64,000 nucleotides of DNA from Eucalyptus grandis (GCF_016545825.1 NC_052617.1:8700600-8764599), one strand, 5' to 3'. Numbered from the stretch's first letter, positions 1-12,043 are shown. The notes: a model not told the origin generated them from the letters alone. Program-made: numbers and translations.

Positions 1-239
1 AAATGAATAATAATGGTATCCTTACTATTAAGAACTGTTCAATAAACTTAGCTATTCAACTGCCATACATGTTCAGTTAAAAAAAAAAACTGTCATTAAT
101 GTAGAGATTCAACTGCCATAAATGGCTTATAATCTTATATTTTATGGGAATTTTTTTGTCGTTTATGGCGAAACTTCATTAGGAATTTCCTAACACGATA
201 ATTTGCCAAGTATAGACCATGAAGACCTAAGTCTTGTCC

Positions 240-851
240 AAGTCGTTGCCCCAGACATGGGAAAATTTTAAGTTGTTATTGTTAGGCTTTTGGCCAAAGT
301 TGAATCTGTCATTTCATAGTAACTGTTTTTATGTTGGTTTTGAATAATCAATCGCTGTCGTCTCGCCCCTCTTCAAACCCTATATTCTCGCTTTCTCTCT
401 GATCCTACGCCGACTTCATTATCGAAAATATTTACACCGACTTAAGCGTTGGTGTATCTTCGATTGGCAAAAATTTAGAGACTTTTCTTATTTGTGACAA
501 CTGAATCCAAGGCACTTGAGTTCATAATTCACGAGCCAAATGACCCGTTTCAACTTAAACGTCGACAATAGGATATCCACAGTTAAAAGGTTTTGTCTAA
601 TGTACTGTGCAAACAAGACTTGTAAGAAGTTTTCAGATATGCAAATCAACGTTTAAGGATGAGATCTTTTTGGGCATTAATTAAAATGAATAGCGCTGGA
701 ATATGAAGATTTACCTAGAGATGGAGAAAACGAGAAAATAAATTGCTTACCTTCTCGGTGAAGCAAAATTACTTGGCTAAGATATACATATTTTTCACAA
801 TAGTCTTGAGATTATGTTACATGCATATCTATGTGCAGACAGAGCACTAAG

Positions 852-928
<77 letters not shown>

Positions 929-2690
929 TATAGAATCCATAATCTTATAGTAAAAATGACATTTGAACATGAAATGCATTCAATGTAATAAAAAAAGATT
1001 CATTTTCTTGATATAGAGTTTTAAGATTTTTCCCAAAATAAGTAAAATTTATAAGGAAAATTATTTAAAAATTCAATCTAAATACAAATACTAAATGACA
1101 ATGTGTTGTTTTTATATGTAAAGTGGATAGACTAAGTACACCAATAATGGGACAGAATTATTTTCCTTTTCAAGAAAATTTTAAGAGAATCAAAATATGA
1201 ACCGACTCATAAACATCATATATATCCAACAATATTTAAAGTATTAAACAGTAAAGTAACTCCTTCAGAATGATATACTTATAAATTTGAGAAAAGTTGA
1301 CTATAGTAAGAACAACATGTAATGTGCAGAAATAAATCATACAAAATTTTATGTATAATAGCAGTGGAGAAAAATTGACTTATGAGAAAGCACAACAATT
1401 GAATAATTGTCTAAAAAGTTTTAAATTTATCACGGTAGCCATTTTAGCTCGAAACATTTTAACGATTTGCCAATTTATGTCATAAACCTTTCAGTTATGT
1501 CAAATTTAGTTCTAGACCTTTGGAATATCTACCAATTTAGTCCTAAACCTATTTTGTGGATAATTGGTTGGAATGACTATTTTAGCAAATCTTCAAAAGA
1601 TTTAAAACTAAATTAGCAAATCATTAAAGATTTTGGACTAAATTGCACAATCCAAAGGTTTATAACTACATTGGTAAATTATCAAAATGCTTATGACTAA
1701 ACTTGAATGTTTAAGACTGAATTGGCTACCACACACGATAAATTGAAGACTTTTTGGACAATTTTTCTGCACAAGTAGACATAAGGAATAAGTTCATTTT
1801 TGGTAAAATTGGACATATACGATGTTTCGTAAGTGTACAAAAAAAATTATTTAAGAGATAAGTGTATTGGAAGTCTTATAATTTATTAACAAAATGCAAT
1901 TAAGTTCTAAAACTTGAAAAAAAATGTAATTTAGCCATAAATTTTTCAATTTGGTGCAACCGAATTCTTCCATTAACTTTATTCAACTTGGCTGAGGAAA
2001 ATGCTGACGTGGCTTTCTTTTATTTATTATTTTCTCTATTTTACATAGTGATGACATCACTAAAATGAGGTTGTTTTGATCCAAATATGATTTTTCATAT
2101 AAATTTTATTTAAGTTAAATTATAAAATAAGTTAAAAATAAATTTATTTATTTTTAAAAAGAGAAGGAGACTTGAGAAGCCGGCAAGGGCTGCAAGCCCT
2201 TGTTTTCACTGCCCACCATAGCCAATGGCAGCCCTTGCTTTCATTTGATGAGGGCTGTTGGCCACTAACGAGGCCTTGGCGACCCTCGCCGACCATCCTC
2301 CACCCTTGTCGGCCCCCAACGATGGTGGGGCCACAATGATGAGGGATGCAAGCTCTTGCAACCTTGTTCCTCACGTCCCTTTCTCTTTTCTTTTTTTTTT
2401 AAAACTTATTTTTTAATTTGATTTAAATAAAATTAATATAAAATCAGATTTGAACCAAAACCACATCTTTTATACTTATATTTCATATTTTAATCATATC
2501 ATTGATACGTAGAAGAAAAAATATTAAAAAAATCACATTGGTATTTCTCTTAATCAAGTTGAATGAAATTAATCAAATGACTCGAGTGTGCCAATTTATT
2601 AAATTTTAGGATTTGCAATATACTTATTCGTCTATTTAAAAGACCAACAAGCCTACAATACTAGATTATCTATACACATCATATTTCCGT
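240..2690 (+). repeat. Duplicated non-coding block A, left copy
   Basis: This AT-rich stretch is colinear with 45730-51130, where it is interrupted by insertions. Matching landmarks include the 'gttaggctttttggcc'-type start, the 'aagtggatagactaag' segment and the 'gagggatgcaagctct' segment near 2340. No coding capacity is visible; short ORFs such as the one at 2144-2374 are not conserved in the second copy. It looks like an old segmental duplication or a large repeat of unknown class. Confidence 0.75.
861..927. repeat. (TG)n microsatellite
   Basis: About 30 uninterrupted TG units preceded by a short (AT)n run. The paralogous position near 46345 in the second copy of block A has only 'acatatgtgag', so the array expanded after the duplication or collapsed in the other copy. 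Confidence 0.95.
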
Positions 2691-2708
2691 GATATTTTCT
2701 TTAGTTAT

Positions 2709-4290
2709 TGCTATGTTTTCCCTGGAAAGTAGTGACTCCTCTGCTTTTCCTTTATTTTTTTCTATTTATTTAATGCTAGCATGACTCAGCATGACTCCTA
2801 TTTTGTAAAGTAATTCATGTTTGATATCATAATCATGTCGACGTCATCGATGCTCGACGTCATCCCATTTGAAAAGTAAAGGAGATAGAGGATATGTTCT
2901 TACACCAATAACCACGGTATGCTTAAATTTAAAAGATGACAATTTTGGTTCAAAAGAAAATTATACATTGGATTAAAGACAACTAGATGCTTTTCCACTT
3001 CTCTAATGAAAGGCAAAAGATATCCTTCTCCTTATGGTCCACATTTATGTTTTTTTTATTTGGACCCGCATCTTTCACATTGTGCCAAAAAAAAAAAAAA
3101 AGGGAACACTATCAAACGGGCTTGGTTGTCTAATTGCATAAGATTAAAGTCTATCAGCTTGTTCGATCAAAAGTAGACAATAGCGTGATGAAGTTTGAAG
3201 TCACTAACAATTTCTTTAGGATAATACTTCTTTGTCTCTCTATTAACAAATAAGAGATGATGGTTATGTTTACACAAAAAAAAATGACAAACTTTTTGTT
3301 ATTATCGACATGTGATAAACTTATTCATTGAGAGAAGATTTTGGTCATTTATGAACAAAATTATTGACAACTGTAAAAACCGACAACTTGATGAATCCAT
3401 ACCTTGAAGTAATTAATAAAAAGTGGAGTCGACAATCTTGGATACAATATTCAAAGAATTACTTGTCAACATAGTAGAATAAAGCAACCATTAAGATAGT
3501 GGAGTTGTAAAAACCGTCAAGGTAATGGAGTCAATGTAACCATTTGTAACATCGATTTATAACTTTCCTTTGTAACCTCCATTAATAATCGTTGATTGTA
3601 TGTTTTAAATAGCCACATCGTACTCTTTGGAGGCCCTAACACACAAACAAACAAATCTACTATCTTTAAGTTATCTCTACTTTCCTATAGTGTGCTATTA
3701 ATTTCTAGACTTGCATTGTTGATTAAATTCGGACGTGTATTTTTATCCTTAATGATGTGTTGTCGATTAAATTCTGTCATAGTTTGTTTATGTTTGGTTT
3801 TGTTGAAGTGATTCTATTTTCCAAGCTTGTCATTGATTAAATTCCAGAACAATTTGTGTTTTTACAGTTTTGTTTCAATCAACAGCGATGCTTGAATGAG
3901 AAGAGAAGTTAAAGATAATGAAGAAAGGCTAAAGTGTGATTAAAAAAATAATTTACATCCCTAGCAACAACTAGAGATGAAGAAGAAAGGCTAAAGTGTG
4001 ATTAAAAAAATAATTTACATCCCTAAAACAGCCAGAGACGAAGAAGAAAGGCTAAAGTGTGGTTAAAAACATAATTTAAATCCTGAACAACAGCCACAGA
4101 TGAAGAAAAAAAGTCTAAAGTGAGACTAAATATATGATTTACATCCTTAACAACAAGATAGAGAGGAAGAATAAAGTCTAAAGTGTGACTAAAAATATAA
4201 TTTGCATCCCTAACAACAGACAAAGATAAGAATAAAGGCTAAAGCATGACTAAAAATATAATTTACATCCCTAACGACAGCCAGAGCGCT
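2709..4290 (+). repeat. Repeat block B, left copy
   Basis: This block begins sharply at 'ctatgttttccctgg' and is colinear with 29671-31060. Shared landmarks are the 'gctagcatgactcc' segment, the 'aaatagccacatcgta' and 'acacaaacaaacaaatctac' segment near 3610-3660, and the minisatellite at the right end. At the other copy of block A (51130) it is absent, so it behaves as a separate mobile or inserted unit. The middle part resembles the promoter-leader part of an LTR, but no LTR termini or retroelement ORFs were seen. Confidence 0.7.
3905..4290 (+). repeat. Minisatellite, about 62-bp unit, about six copies
   Basis: Tandem units contain the constant core 'gaagaaaggctaaagtgtg' followed by a 'taatttacatccctaacaaca'-like stretch. 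The homologous array at 30905-31060 has only about three units, so copy number varies between paralogues. The minus-strand ORF at 4023-4223 is just the translated repeat. Confidence 0.85.
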
Positions 4291-4396
4291 CTGTTTTCAC
4301 GCCTTTGATTTAGATTCCACGAGTTTCTTGCTTGACTCCTGCGTCATACTGGACCTCAGCTCGAGTCCTGTCGCTTCTCACTCCTTGACGCTTGAC

Positions 4397-4490
4397 GAGA
4401 AAATATTGGGTGGTCCGGGACCTCCACGTCAGCGTGGTCCCCGGCCACTCACGAGGAGCCATGTGGATGGTGGGCCCACTTGGTGTCTTC
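4397..4490 (+). repeat. Left terminal inverted repeat of the Pack-MULE
   Basis: Matches the reverse complement of 8110-8205. The first about 45 bases are almost identical, including the palindromic 'ggtccgggacc' and 'cagcgtggtcc' motifs; the inner half is more diverged. Confidence 0.8.
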
Positions 4491-4956
4491 TGCCCTCTTC
4501 CCTCTCTCTCCTCTTCCTAGCCTGTCGACGCCCTCTCTCCTCTCCTCCTCTTAGCCTGCACGCTCTCTCTCCTGTCAGAGCATTTATTGCAAGGAAAAAC
4601 TTTCTCTTTCCTTCCTTTGAGAAAGAAAACGGCCATTCGTTCCTCTCGTTCCTCTGTCCCTCTCCATTTGTCTCCTTTCGAAATTTTGAATCTAAACTTT
4701 TCTCCCTCTCCGCGCTCGTTGCTGCTCCGCCGTGCATCAAGCGGCCGTTCCCTCCCGTCGCTGACGGGCCGCCCCTACTCCGATGCTCGCTCGCTTCTCT
4801 CTTCGGGCTCGTTGCTGCTCCATCGTTCGTTCCGGCGTTCCCAGGATCGCAGATGCAGCACGTGGAGGAGAAGCAAGCCTCTTCGAGCTCCCCTCAACGT
4901 TGGCGAGCGTCGCCCGCCGAGCGAGACCCCCACACACAGGAGGCTCAGAGGCGAGG

Positions 4957-5291
4957 TTGCTGGAGAAGTTGGTGTTCCGGAGGACGGCCTCCCCAACCGG
5001 CAACGCGGTCGAGGGAGCTGAGAAGGAGGCCGCGGTGGAGTAGTCGAGGGACTTGACGTTGACGCGGCGAAGCCTGAGCTCGGGGCTCTTGACGCGGACG
5101 GTGAGGGCAAACCCGAGGAAGGCGGCGCGGAGGATGACGATCGGGGCGAGGGCGTAGACGAAGCACTTGCTGCTGCTGCGCCTCTGGTTGCGGCAAGGCG
5201 GCGGCTTGGCGAAGTGGGCGAGCTCCACGTCGTCGCTACGGAGGCAGGGTCCGGAGGGCACGATTGGGCTGGTCGGATCTTCTTTAGGCAT
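4957..5291 (-). pseudogene. Captured fragment of an LEA_2/NHL-type (NDR1/HIN1-like) gene
   Basis: The minus-strand reading frame starting at 5291 encodes a cytosolic lead, a single transmembrane segment (KCFVYALAPIVILRAAFLGF) and then VRVKSPELRLRRVNVKSLDY followed by an AVLRNTNF motif. This is the N-terminal layout of plant LEA_2-domain membrane proteins: basic cytosolic tail, membrane helix, then the start of the LEA_2 beta-sandwich. The remaining roughly 100 residues of the domain are missing, and the frame runs into unrelated GC-rich sequence. It lies inside the Pack-MULE and is best read as transduplicated exon sequence, not a gene. Confidence 0.7.
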
Positions 5292-5336
5292 TACGAAAGT
5301 CAGAGTTCAAGTGAATGCGAGAGAGCACGGTACTGA

Positions 5337-5690
5337 AATCTCTTCGACATGATGGTCGACGCAGTGATCACGGCCATGGCTGTTGCGGGGCATGAGAACA
5401 TCCCGGTGATTGTGGCCGAGACAGGGTGGCCAAACTCGAGCCCCGATACAACAGAGATCGACGCCAACGAGCTCTACTCCGAAATGTACGTGAAGGGCCT
5501 GTTGGGACACCTGAGGTCGGGGCAAGGGACGCCATTGAGGAAGGAAGGCGTTGCGGAGGCTTACGTTTACGAGCTGGTCGATGAGGAAGCAAAAGAGACG
5601 ACGAGCAGCCAAGCTCGTGCGAGGAACTGGGGGATCTTGTATGCGAATTTGAGCGAGAAGTATGAGGTCCAATTCTCTTGTGCCGCCCGC
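5337..5690 (+). pseudogene. Captured fragment of a GH17 glucan endo-1,3-beta-glucosidase gene
   Basis: The plus-strand frame reads NLFDMMVDAVITAMAVAGHE, then the VIVAETGWP signature, then DANELYSEMYVKGLLGHL, GTPLRKEGVAEAYVYELVDE and NWGILYANLSEKYEVQF. These are consecutive motifs from the C-terminal half of plant GH17 glucanases; the Glu in VAETGWP corresponds to the catalytic nucleophile. The N-terminal half of the barrel, with the proton donor and signal peptide, is absent, and an in-frame TGA lies just upstream. The ORF continues to 5786 with a hydrophobic non-homologous tail. It is an immobile catalytic fragment carried by the Pack-MULE. Confidence 0.85.
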
Positions 5691-5899
5691 TATTGTGGGT
5701 CATTGGAGGAGCTGTTGATTGGGTTCGTGTTGATGCTGCTGATTTTGGTCTGGTTGATATGGTATATACCGAATTTCCCATGGTGATTCCGTTTCGACTG
5801 GGGTTTGATTTCGTTCTTGCTCTTTCTCTTCGATGGAGTGTGTCCCTCTCGAAGAAGATGATTCTGCTGTTTCGTTTTTTCTCTGTTCTTATGATATGA

Positions 5900-7130
5900 T
5901 ATTGATCTTGATCTTGATGTAGTTCTTTTGTTCTTTTATGGGGGTTCTGGATGTGTTAGAGATGTATTTGAAATCAGTGGTAATCGGATGAGAAGTGGAG
6001 TGATCTGGAATCTTGCTCAATCGAGCAACTTTTTTGTCTTTCTTTTCTTTCGCTAGCGAGCCAGAGGATTTATCTTGTTCTTTTCCCTACTGTAGTTTAG
6101 CTCGAAGCAAGAAGTTTCTGCAAATTTTAATTGAATGCCATGGCTCTGCCGCTGTTACTGGTTTCCCAAATGCGAAATGGGCGAAGTCAAATCGAATTTT
6201 TCGTAGCAGTACTTGAACTCAAGGTGGGAATTCGGAAGATTTATGCATGCTATCGAGTGTGTGGTAAACTGCAATGCCTTGCAAAGCTCGAATCTTTTTA
6301 GGTAGAAGAAGAGTTGTATGCGCAGGCAAAGCATATAATAAAAACCGGGCATTGCTTTGTGCTCAGCGTGATAGATCGGCAGCCCCAATTTGAATTTGAT
6401 TGAAGATAACCCAGGCTCGATGCAGCATAATGCGAAAGAGGAGATCGATTAGAGTTTTTGCTAACCACAGGGCAATGATCTGAGAATCTTTGATCTTTCA
6501 CTTTTTTAAAACAAAACAAAGTCAGAATAGAATTCGGAAAATCATGACAAAGAAGGGAAATTGCTTTTGGTGCGGTTCTCAATCCCGACGATATTCACAA
6601 CACCTCAGAAGAACAGAAATTCACTTGTCACTTTTAACAGTTTCTTTCCCTCTCTTGCAAAAACACTTTGATGGAGTGACGGGAATGGTGGTTTTGTAAA
6701 TTGTCCACTTGCTAGTCAGAATTCAATTCGTCATCACCCCAAATATCTAACTGGGACACGCGAAAGAAGACACAAGAGAGACAAAATATGCCAAGAAATC
6801 ATCGGATAAGGCCTCGAGATTTCTTCAAACGATGAAAATTAGCTTTCACCGAGTACAGTGAATCAACTTGGGCAAGCATAACCTAGCAAACTATCATTCT
6901 AGTTCGCAAAACTAGGATTTTTGTACAACACTGCTATTTCCTACTAAAGTTGCGCATGAAACCCAAAACAAGCCAGCTGATCTTTCCTCATTGCACACCC
7001 CAACATATTCATACAAGCACACAGACATGCACCCCTATTCACACGCGCAAGAGATTATGAGCTCAGAGAGAGATTGAGATTACATAATACAATCAATCGC
7101 TATTTACATTTGCAAGATTTTAGGAGTTAG
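5900..7130. other. Interior of the Pack-MULE without recognised gene
   Basis: About 1.2 kb of moderately AT-rich sequence between the captured glucanase and the second LEA_2 piece. Short ORFs occur on both strands but none resembles a known family. It may be intron or 3' flank of a captured gene. Confidence 0.5.
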
Positions 7131-7154
7131 TGTGGATGACCAAATCCAGATCCA

Positions 7155-7230
7155 CCGCGGCCTCCTTCTCGGCTCCCTCGATCGCGTCGCTGGTTGGGGA
7201 GGCCGTCCTCCGGAACACCAAGAGAGCATC
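7155..7230 (+). pseudogene. Second LEA_2/NHL fragment, inverted relative to the first
   Basis: The plus strand encodes STAASFSAPSIASLVGEAVL then RNTK, nearly the same as the minus-strand piece at 4968-5040 (STAASFSAPSTALPVGEAVL, RNTN). About 75 bp are shared at the DNA level with few changes. The element therefore holds the same short exon piece twice in opposite directions, inside its terminal inverted repeats. Confidence 0.75.
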
Positions 7231-7232
7231 TT

Positions 7233-7660
7233 CTCTGCCGTTGGGCTTCCGCTCGCTTGTGATTCCCTGTCCTCACCGTATCTGTAACACGTTCTGCATC
7301 CGGAAATGGCAAGCGGGGGACTCCGACGTCACCCGCAGAGCTTGGGACGTGGTTTGCCTTGCGCTGCTATGGCCAAGGAGAGGCGGGGCGTTCAGGCGGC
7401 TCCTCGCGGTCAAGTTCCGTCTTGCCGTGGCTGGATTCATCAAGAGCATCGGTGGCGGTTGCGGCTACCACAGCTCGATGCCCATCCGTTACGGGGAGCG
7501 CAAGCTCTCGTTCGACAAGACCCTAGTCTTCCACGTCAAGATGCATCGACCCGGAGCATCCACGAGGTCCCGCTTCCGCCTCCCTCGCATCCCCTGCATC
7601 AGCGACAAGGACGGCGACTGGGAGAGGAAGAGCCCAGTCGCCGTTGAAGACAGAGGAGAA
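7233..7660 (+). pseudogene. Captured fragment of an uncharacterised plant protein gene
   Basis: The frame continuing from the LEA_2 piece encodes RRAWDVVCLALLWPRRGGAF, then YGERKLSFDKTLVFHVKMHR and RFRLPRIPCIS. This resembles a family of small plant proteins of unknown function that carry an RAW-LLRLALLWARKGG-like N-terminus and a YGERELSFDETP-like motif; I cannot name a Pfam family with certainty. The ORF runs on to 8041 through non-homologous sequence. It is another host-derived piece inside the Pack-MULE, fused in frame to the LEA_2 fragment to give a 303-residue chimeric ORF (7130-8041). Confidence 0.5.
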
Positions 7661-8109
7661 TGTAGATGCGGAGGTGGCGGACGAGGCGGATGCGTAAGTG
7701 CGGCGGCGTGGTTTGTCGGACGGTGGGCTCCGTCGTTCGCCGGAGGAGCAACGCGACGAAGGGGCAGAACGAACAAGAAAATATTAGCTGTAGCTCAGAT
7801 GCAGCGGCAGCTGACGAGGTGGATGCGGAAGCGGGGTCGGTGGCGTGATTCGTCGGACGGCGGCTCCATCGTCCGATCGGAGAAGAAGCGGAGGGTAGAG
7901 CAACCGGGCGCGAGTCAAACGAAAATATGGAGAGAGAGAATTTGTAAGAGAGAAGGATTGCTTTTATTTTCTTGGGAGGAGAGAGAGAGGGCGCCGAATT
8001 TTTCAAATTTCCCGAGAGGGAAAAGTTTCTGGTGGGCCTAGAATAGCTCGTTGAAAGGTCAGGAGAAGGCTAGTGTAGGCTAGCGAGAGAAAAAAGAAAA
8101 AGAAAAATG

Positions 8110-8205
8110 CAAAAGACAGCAAGCGGGCCACGCTTCCACGTGGCGCCACCTGAGTGGTCCGGGACCACGCTGATGTGGAGGTCCCGGACCACCCAATATT
8201 TTCTC
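8110..8205 (-). repeat. Right terminal inverted repeat of the Pack-MULE
   Basis: Reverse complement of the left end. It is followed immediately by ctccttgac (8206-8214), the candidate 9-bp target duplication. Confidence 0.8.
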
Positions 8206-8445
8206 CTCCTTGACAACTACGCATTGCTCGACTTGACACTCGGTCGCGTAAAGCAAGGCATTCATTCTTATCGGATCGTAAATAGTTTTCAATGAATTAT
8301 CGACTCTTTGCCCTCAATAGTCACCTTCTCCGTCATTATGTTCTCCTGCTTTGCATATCCATTCTATAACTGCTGCCTTATTGTAATAATACTCGTGCCA
8401 TCTAAAACATTTCCTTCCAGGATCTGGTGAGAGAGTAAGGATCAA

Positions 8446-9447
8446 ATGGAAATTACGAAATTTGTCGCAGAAGTCCAGAAGTTATGGCTGAAACTCAATC
8501 TCCGAGGGGCGATGCTTACGAGCCTATCTGTTCAAGTCTTTCTCATCTTTTTTGCACCCATTCGAAAGAGGTGGTCAAACTGGTGGATCTCGACGCTCTT
8601 GTGGTCAGCTTACTTGTTTGCCGACTGGGTCGCTGTCTATGCCTTTGGACTCATTTCCAAAGCCCAAATCACTGGGGGTACTTCAGACTCCCATGTTGAT
8701 GTATCTGGTGACCTTCTGGCTTTTTGGGCTCCATTTCTTGTGCTCCATCTCGGAGGACCAGACACCATAACCGCTATCGCCCTTGAGGATAATGAGCTGT
8801 GGGGTAGGCACATGCTTAGTCTCTTATTACATCTAGGCATTGCATGCTTGGTGATTTACCAATCCCTCCCCAGTAACAAGCTAATTGTCCCAACCCTCCT
8901 CATGTTTATTGGAGGAACCATTAAATACACTGCGCGAATACGCACTCTGTATCTTGCAAGCTTCCGTATGTTCCGCAATTCCTTGCTCCCATCTCCTGAT
9001 CCTGGGCCAAACTATGCCGAGATCATGGAAGACCGCATTGCTTTGAACGAAGCTCATATCCCACCTTTAACAGCCTCATTGCCAAAGGCCCGACATCATT
9101 CCCATCATGCAGGAGCAGAAGGTGAAAAAAGTTTGGACGACAGAACAGTGATAAAAAAGGCGTATTTTTACTTCAAAATTTTCCAAGGCCTCCTTGTGGA
9201 TGTCATCTTTAGCTTCCATGTACGCGACGATAGCATGCGATTTTTCAGTAGGAGAACTGCGAAGAATGCTTTTCGGGTCATTGAGGCGGAGCTCAACTTC
9301 TTATATGATCTTTTTTATACCAAGGCTGCCATTGTTCACTGTCCATCAGGGTACTTTTACCGAGCTATCGCAATTGGCTGCATTGTTGCTTCTTTTGCAA
9401 GTTTCCATGTCCTGAACAAGCATGGTTTTCACGATTTTGATGTATAG
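8446..9447 (+). CDS. DUF4220-domain membrane protein, truncated at the 3' end
   Basis: An ATG follows a probable splice acceptor (ttccttccag near 8420), so the 5' leader probably has an intron. The 333-residue product has hydrophobic segments around residues 22-36, 44-68, 92-112, 122-142 and 148-165, and the DUF4220 hallmark FWAPFLVLHLGGPDTITAIA followed by LEDNELWGRH. Full-length plant members of this family are about twice as long and carry a C-terminal DUF594 region; here the protein stops right after HGFHDFDV, in the middle of the DUF4220 domain. The stop codon TAG at 9445-9447 is also the first three bases of an inserted hAT-like element, and no continuation of the gene was found beyond that element. 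Family function is unknown; the product, if made, is probably non-functional. Confidence 0.75.
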   Translation: MEITKFVAEVQKLWLKLNLRGAMLTSLSVQVFLIFFAPIRKRWSNWWISTLLWSAYLFADWVAVYAFGLISKAQITGGTSDSHVDVSGDLLAFWAPFLVLHLGGPDTITAIALEDNELWGRHMLSLLLHLGIACLVIYQSLPSNKLIVPTLLMFIGGTIKYTARIRTLYLASFRMFRNSLLPSPDPGPNYAEIMEDRIALNEAHIPPLTASLPKARHHSHHAGAEGEKSLDDRTVIKKAYFYFKIFQGLLVDVIFSFHVRDDSMRFFSRRTAKNAFRVIEAELNFLYDLFYTKAAIVHCPSGYFYRAIAIGCIVASFASFHVLNKHGFHDFDV

Positions 9448-9733
9448 ATTATGGAACCGAACCGAACCGTTAGAAAAATCTTCCAAACCGAATCGAATGA
9501 AACCCGAACCGAATACGAACCGAACCGAAATTTCGGTTTTCAGCTTTTTTTTTTTTTTTGTTCAACTCAAAATAATCTAAATTCAATATGTTACTGCACT
9601 TCAAGCTTAGAGGATTTTGCAATTTAGATCATATACTTCATTCCCTTTTTTAAGCATTGGCCAAATAATGATATCCAATTTAAACAATTGCTTAACATAA
9701 TCTCTCTTGATGATTCTCTAAGAGACAATTCTA

Positions 9734-10584
<851 letters not shown>

Positions 10585-10599
10585 CTAATATATAAATTC

Positions 10600-11570
10600 A
10601 CTTTGTCATCCAAAAATTGCAAACAAAGTCAGAGCTGGTGCGTGTCCTGATTAGCGACCACTGTCATCCAGAAAACAAGAATTAGAATGGTCATAACTAA
10701 CCCGATGTTCCACCCACCAACAACTTCGTGTAAGCTGTTATCCCATTCAATCATTAAAAGAAGCACAAGCACACGAACTACTTAACATAGACTATCTTGC
10801 TAGACTCTGCAATACTTGGCAGTCCTCGACGAGTTCAAATCCTCAGTCAAAGAGTTTAAGCTCTCCACACCAGATCATTGGAAATTCAGAACCCATTCGA
10901 GCAGCTGCAAAATATTGCCCGATGAACCCCCAACCACAATGTTCGTAACCACATATTGGCTAGACTATACTTAGTCTGAAGCATTCCTCCCACAGAAAAA
11001 GTTCCACGATTTACACGCGAGACAAACTTGGGCAAGCTCACTCCCTCATCATCCACGAGCTAAAAAAGAGTAAACCCATTTCTAGGACAGCCTTGCCTCC
11101 GAGATCACACCCCCCTGGGGAGACAATTAAGAACCAAAAAGCCAAGCCAACCCCAATCAATCATTCGCAATCGTTGGAAAGAGAGAGGGAAAGAAAGAAA
11201 AAAGAAAACTTTCTCGCAAAATTGCACAACAAGACATCCGCATTTCGATGCGGACCAAATGGGCATTAAGGGTTCGCGATGCAAGGACGATACTAGGTTT
11301 CGCTTTGATAATCAACCGAAACGAACAGCACGCAGAAGCGGAAGGAGCAATCGGCTGTAACTGGGCTCCGAAGTGAATCATGATCGGCCGCCAAGAATCC
11401 CTCAATCGGTCGCTGCCGCCGTCACAGTCGCCGTCCCTGCCGCCATCGCCGTCGCATTCGCCGTCGTCATTGTTGTCGCCATCGTCGTCGCAGTCGCCGT
11501 CGCTGACCAAGACGAGACATGAGAGGAGAGGAGGAGACAGGAGTCGGGAGAGATAAAAACGGTTTGTGGA
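10600..11570. other. Interior of the hAT-like element, no gene recognised
   Basis: AT-balanced sequence of unknown origin. The 155-residue minus-strand ORF at 11157-11624 owes its length to a GAC/GGC-rich simple-sequence tract and shows no domain. Confidence 0.5.
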
Positions 11571-12043
11571 TTTCATCAGAATGTGGTTCGGTTTGATTCG
11601 GTTAACTGATAAAAACCAAACCAATAAAAAAAATTAGTTTTTAATGAGAATTGAACTGAAAATTGAACCGAACCAAAAAAATTGAATATTTTGATTCGAT
11701 CCGGTTCAATTCGATTTTCGGTTCGATTCCTTACATCCCTAATGTCCAGGAATCACAGCCCTCCCCCCTTTCTTTCTCTCTCTTTTCTTTTTCTTCTTTT
11801 TTTCTCGGCTTTTGATGGAGAAGCACAGGACGATAAGGTGTATATAGCATGCAACAACGTTTGGAGGTTCGGGTCGGTTAGATCTTTCAATTCTTATAGA
11901 TCCTTTTGTTTTCCCATAATTTAGAAAGATAAAAGAGAAACGATTTCCAATATGGCAAAAAGGGGAGGAAGACAAGGGTGGATTTTTTTTTGGACAAAAT
12001 TATGGCTTATATGTATTACTTAGCCGATTGCTTGGAAATTACA

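Larger units (their letters stand above)
4397..8205. mobile_element. Pack-MULE-like element carrying host gene fragments
   Basis: The ends are inverted repeats: the left end reads GAGAAAATATTGGGTGGTCC, and the reverse complement of the right end reads the same 20 bases. Similarity continues for about 90-100 bp with scattered changes. The 9-mer ctccttgac lies just right of the element (8206-8214) and again at 4381-4389, seven bases before the left end, consistent with a Mutator-type 9-bp target duplication plus a small local duplication. No transposase is visible. The interior is GC-rich and holds pieces of an LEA_2/NHL gene, a GH17 glucanase gene and an uncharacterised plant gene, which fits a non-autonomous Pack-MULE. 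It sits upstream of the truncated DUF4220 gene. Confidence 0.8.

Noticed and set aside
4328..5056. 242-codon plus-strand ORF and overlapping ORFs on both strands at 4.4-5.3 kb
   Set aside because: They read through the Pack-MULE terminal repeat and antisense to the LEA_2 fragment; GC-rich sequence leaves all frames open by chance.
11157..11624. 155-codon Asp/Gly-rich minus-strand ORF
   Set aside because: Its length comes from a (GCCGTC)-like simple-sequence tract; no domain and no conservation visible.
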